Below, in pieces: positions 62,934 to 64,000 of a stretch of 64,000 nucleotides of DNA. Position 1 is the first letter of the stretch. Each line of letters begins with the position of its first letter. The notes beneath the pieces are model-generated. The model saw nothing but the letters and a program-made list of their open reading frames with translations, did not search any database and was not told where the DNA came from. This DNA comes from Caballeronia arvi. Its GTDB lineage: Bacteria; Pseudomonadota; Gammaproteobacteria; Burkholderiales; Burkholderiaceae. Position numbers and translations under genes: made by a program. The stretch covers positions 16,624 to 80,623 of the forward strand of contig NZ_FCOM02000038.1 of assembly GCF_001544695.2 (NCBI RefSeq). The letters run 5' to 3'.

Positions 62934-62960
62934 GCACGTGGAAGAAACGTGCATCGACCC
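62934..62960 (+). promoter_or_regulatory. GCATCGACC hairpin, the only plus-strand copy
   Basis: GCACGT-ggaaga-ACGTGC followed by ATCGACCC. The stem differs from all minus-strand copies but keeps pairing, and the 3' flank is identical. Confidence 0.45.
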
Positions 62961-63428
62961 TCCGTATTGCTGCGTGCTGCCGTCCTCACGCTTCGCGTGA
63001 AAACCGCAGGCGACTGTCCTGCTGGCTCTACTCACGACCGGCTCTGCTTACGCAGCTCCTCGTCGTTGTGTCTTGCCTTGTCGCCGCTGCCACGTGTTGC
63101 GCGCTTCCGCTGCGCCAACCTGAGACTGCCGCTTCTACGGCTACCGCGCCGGCCTAAACGCATCACTGCGCTTGTGTGCCCTGTCTTGCGACGGCACGAC
63201 ATCGGCCATTTGCTCGGTAATTCGTTTGCGCTGTTCTTTCTCCGGTCGCGCCTACCGTTCGTCTTCCGTACAGGGATGAGCTGCCCCTTGAGGCCTGCCC
63301 ATACCCCCATCCCCAAGCACGTTCAATCGGCCGCGGTGTGTCGGGCTTCATGCAACGTACCCAGCTTCGTGTGCTGAAAGGATGTGTCCATGCGCACTGA
63401 AGCGGCGTGATTCGAAGCACACAGAATC
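62961..63428. other. Stretch without a recognised gene
   Basis: Several frames are open on both strands but are rich in R, P, S or L and match no family I know (for example 62694-63377 plus, and 63032-63316 and 63163-63465 minus). It may be a decayed insertion. Two tiny frames near 63390 and 63429 on the plus strand are noted separately. Confidence 0.3.
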
Positions 63429-63581
63429 GTGTCCGTGTCCGCCTCCAAGCCGTCTCAACTCGCAAATTCGGGCAAAACCGCCCGCAAACCCAATGGATAT
63501 CGCGTGTCCGGCTTCCTCAACGTGGGTCGCCTTGTACTTGATCTGATTCCGAAAAAGGCCGCATCACTTTGCGGCCTGTGA
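63429..63581 (+). CDS. Possible 50-residue protein
   Basis: A frame reading KPNGYRVSGFLNVGRLVLDLIPKKAAS. Codon use is good, but the GTG lacks a ribosome site. An ATG with AGGA upstream at 63390 is in the same frame but is followed by TGA at 63408. Its 3' end overlaps the minus-strand terminator stem. Confidence 0.25.
   Translation: MSVSASKPSQLANSGKTARKPNGYRVSGFLNVGRLVLDLIPKKAASLCGL
63552..63576 (-). terminator. Intrinsic terminator or attenuator
   Basis: ggccgca/tgcggcc stem followed by TTTTTC on the minus strand, only about 60 bases after the GCATCGACC promoter element at 63632, with a second hairpin (63584-63615) between. This layout looks like early termination. Confidence 0.6.
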
Positions 63582-63583
63582 CA

Positions 63584-63615
63584 GAGGGGTTTTCGCTAGG
63601 CAAAGCGAACCCCTC
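63584..63615 (-). promoter_or_regulatory. Leader hairpin
   Basis: gaggggtt.cgct / agcg.aacccctc stem downstream of the GCATCGACC element. Confidence 0.55.
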
Positions 63616-63631
63616 GATGGTCCTTGTAGGA

Positions 63632-63654
63632 GGGTCGATGCGCTGGTCGCGCGG
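63632..63654 (-). promoter_or_regulatory. GCATCGACC operator/leader hairpin with -10-like box
   Basis: GCGC-gacca-GCGC then ATCGACCC; TATTCT stands about 13 bases before the stem on the minus strand. Confidence 0.55.
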
Positions 63655-63732
63655 TGGGTATTTCGAAGAATAGACGCGAATTCGGGCAGTGCGCAGGCGA
63701 AAGCTCATTAATTCATGCTGCCTTTTGCCTCC

Positions 63733-63759
63733 TTGACATCGTCTGTTGCTCGCTACAGT
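63733..63759 (+). promoter_or_regulatory. Possible promoter reading out of the window
   Basis: TTGACA at 63733 and TACAGT at 63754 with a short 15-base spacer. Confidence 0.35.
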
Positions 63760-63785
63760 AGATCGGCATGGCGGGGTGACTTGCT

Positions 63786-63870
63786 GACCGATTTCTTCCC
63801 GAAAACTGACGGTTTTATTTAGCTTTGGATTTGGTTCGCGCTTCTAACCGTTTTCGGGCATTTATCGGTC
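63786..63870. repeat. Large imperfect inverted repeat
   Basis: Left arm 63786-63814 (GACCGAT..CCCGAAAAC..CGGTT) and right arm 63846-63870 pair over GACCGAT, CCCGAAAAC and CGGTT around an AT-rich loop of about 31 bases. The shape fits an origin of transfer, a replication-linked operator or an attachment site; no gene covers it. Confidence 0.5.
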
Positions 63871-64000
63871 GGCCTTCGGTGACTTCCGTCAACGCTACCC
63901 ACCATCGTCTGAATTTGCCCGGAGGACTAAACCGCTCGCGCGGTAGGGGCTACGGTCCGACGCTGGTGGTCAGTGAGAGGCCGGTCACCCGGCTTTATGT

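Noticed and set aside
62694..63377. A 227-codon open frame on the plus strand
   Set aside because: Its translation is full of R, P, S and L with no domain, it has no ribosome site, and it crosses the start of the integrase leader. It looks like a by-product of high GC.
62655..63530. A group II intron or insertion sequence in the gene-free stretch
   Set aside because: No reverse transcriptase or transposase frame and no typical domain V or end repeats can be seen.

Overview
The window looks like an accessory replicon or integrative element of a Burkholderiaceae bacterium (Burkholderia, Paraburkholderia or Caballeronia type). The evidence is high GC with GC-rich third codon positions, AGGAG/GGAG ribosome binding sites, a complete PRTRC cassette, part of a conjugation system, several recombinases and many hypothetical genes. 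I see no rRNA, tRNA, CRISPR array or core metabolic operon, and no replication initiator. Organism and replicon type are inferences.

Layout. 0-3.6 kb: the end of a gamma-mobile-trio (GmtZ, GmtX) meets a second tyrosine recombinase head-on. 3.9-14.4 kb (minus): a DndC-like PP-loop protein, a transglycosylase-like gene with a frameshift, an SbcC/SbcD-like pair, a NADAR protein, a possible recombination directionality factor and a 500-base leader full of hairpins. 14.5-17.9 kb (plus): membrane proteins, a bactofilin, a CsbD protein. 17.9-31.4 kb (minus): a conjugation block in the order VirB11, VirB2, VirB3, VirB4, VirB5, VirB6, MobH-like protein, TraD, small membrane proteins, DUF4400-like protein, UvrD-like helicase. 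VirB8, VirB9 and VirB10 are absent here. 32-40 kb (minus): a MoxR ATPase / VWA metallopeptidase set and small envelope proteins. 40.8-42.8 kb (plus): a second PP-loop protein and a lone receiver domain. 42.8-55.7 kb (minus): the PRTRC cassette (ParB, E, C, F, B, A, ThiF), which carries E1-like, E2-like, JAB-protease-like and ubiquitin-like parts, then a methyltransferase-SNF2 helicase fusion. 56-61.4 kb (plus): small hypotheticals and a DUF1173-like gene. 61.5-64 kb: a third integrase and a stretch without a recognised gene that ends in a large inverted repeat.

How it is wired. Outside the conjugation block, minus-strand genes share two recurring signals. The first is a short hairpin ending in GCATCGACC, placed about 9 bases after a -10-like hexamer, at nine minus-strand loci plus one plus-strand locus. 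The second is a GC-rich, often nested hairpin followed by a pyrimidine run and GGAG just before the start codon, at about 18 genes. The stems differ in sequence but keep pairing, which suggests structured leader RNAs and a common regulator. A third signal is an 18-base palindrome (GAGCTACC..GGTAGCTC) in four intergenic gaps, a candidate partition or operator site.

Caution on the sequence. Four genes (5.05-5.87, 36.02-37.55, 42.82-43.90 and 57.63-58.86 kb), and possibly the start of PRTRC F, read as intact proteins split by one missing base each. One more gene (17.59-17.89 kb) has an in-frame TGA. The uniform single-base-deletion pattern points to sequencing or assembly errors at least as much as to gene decay.
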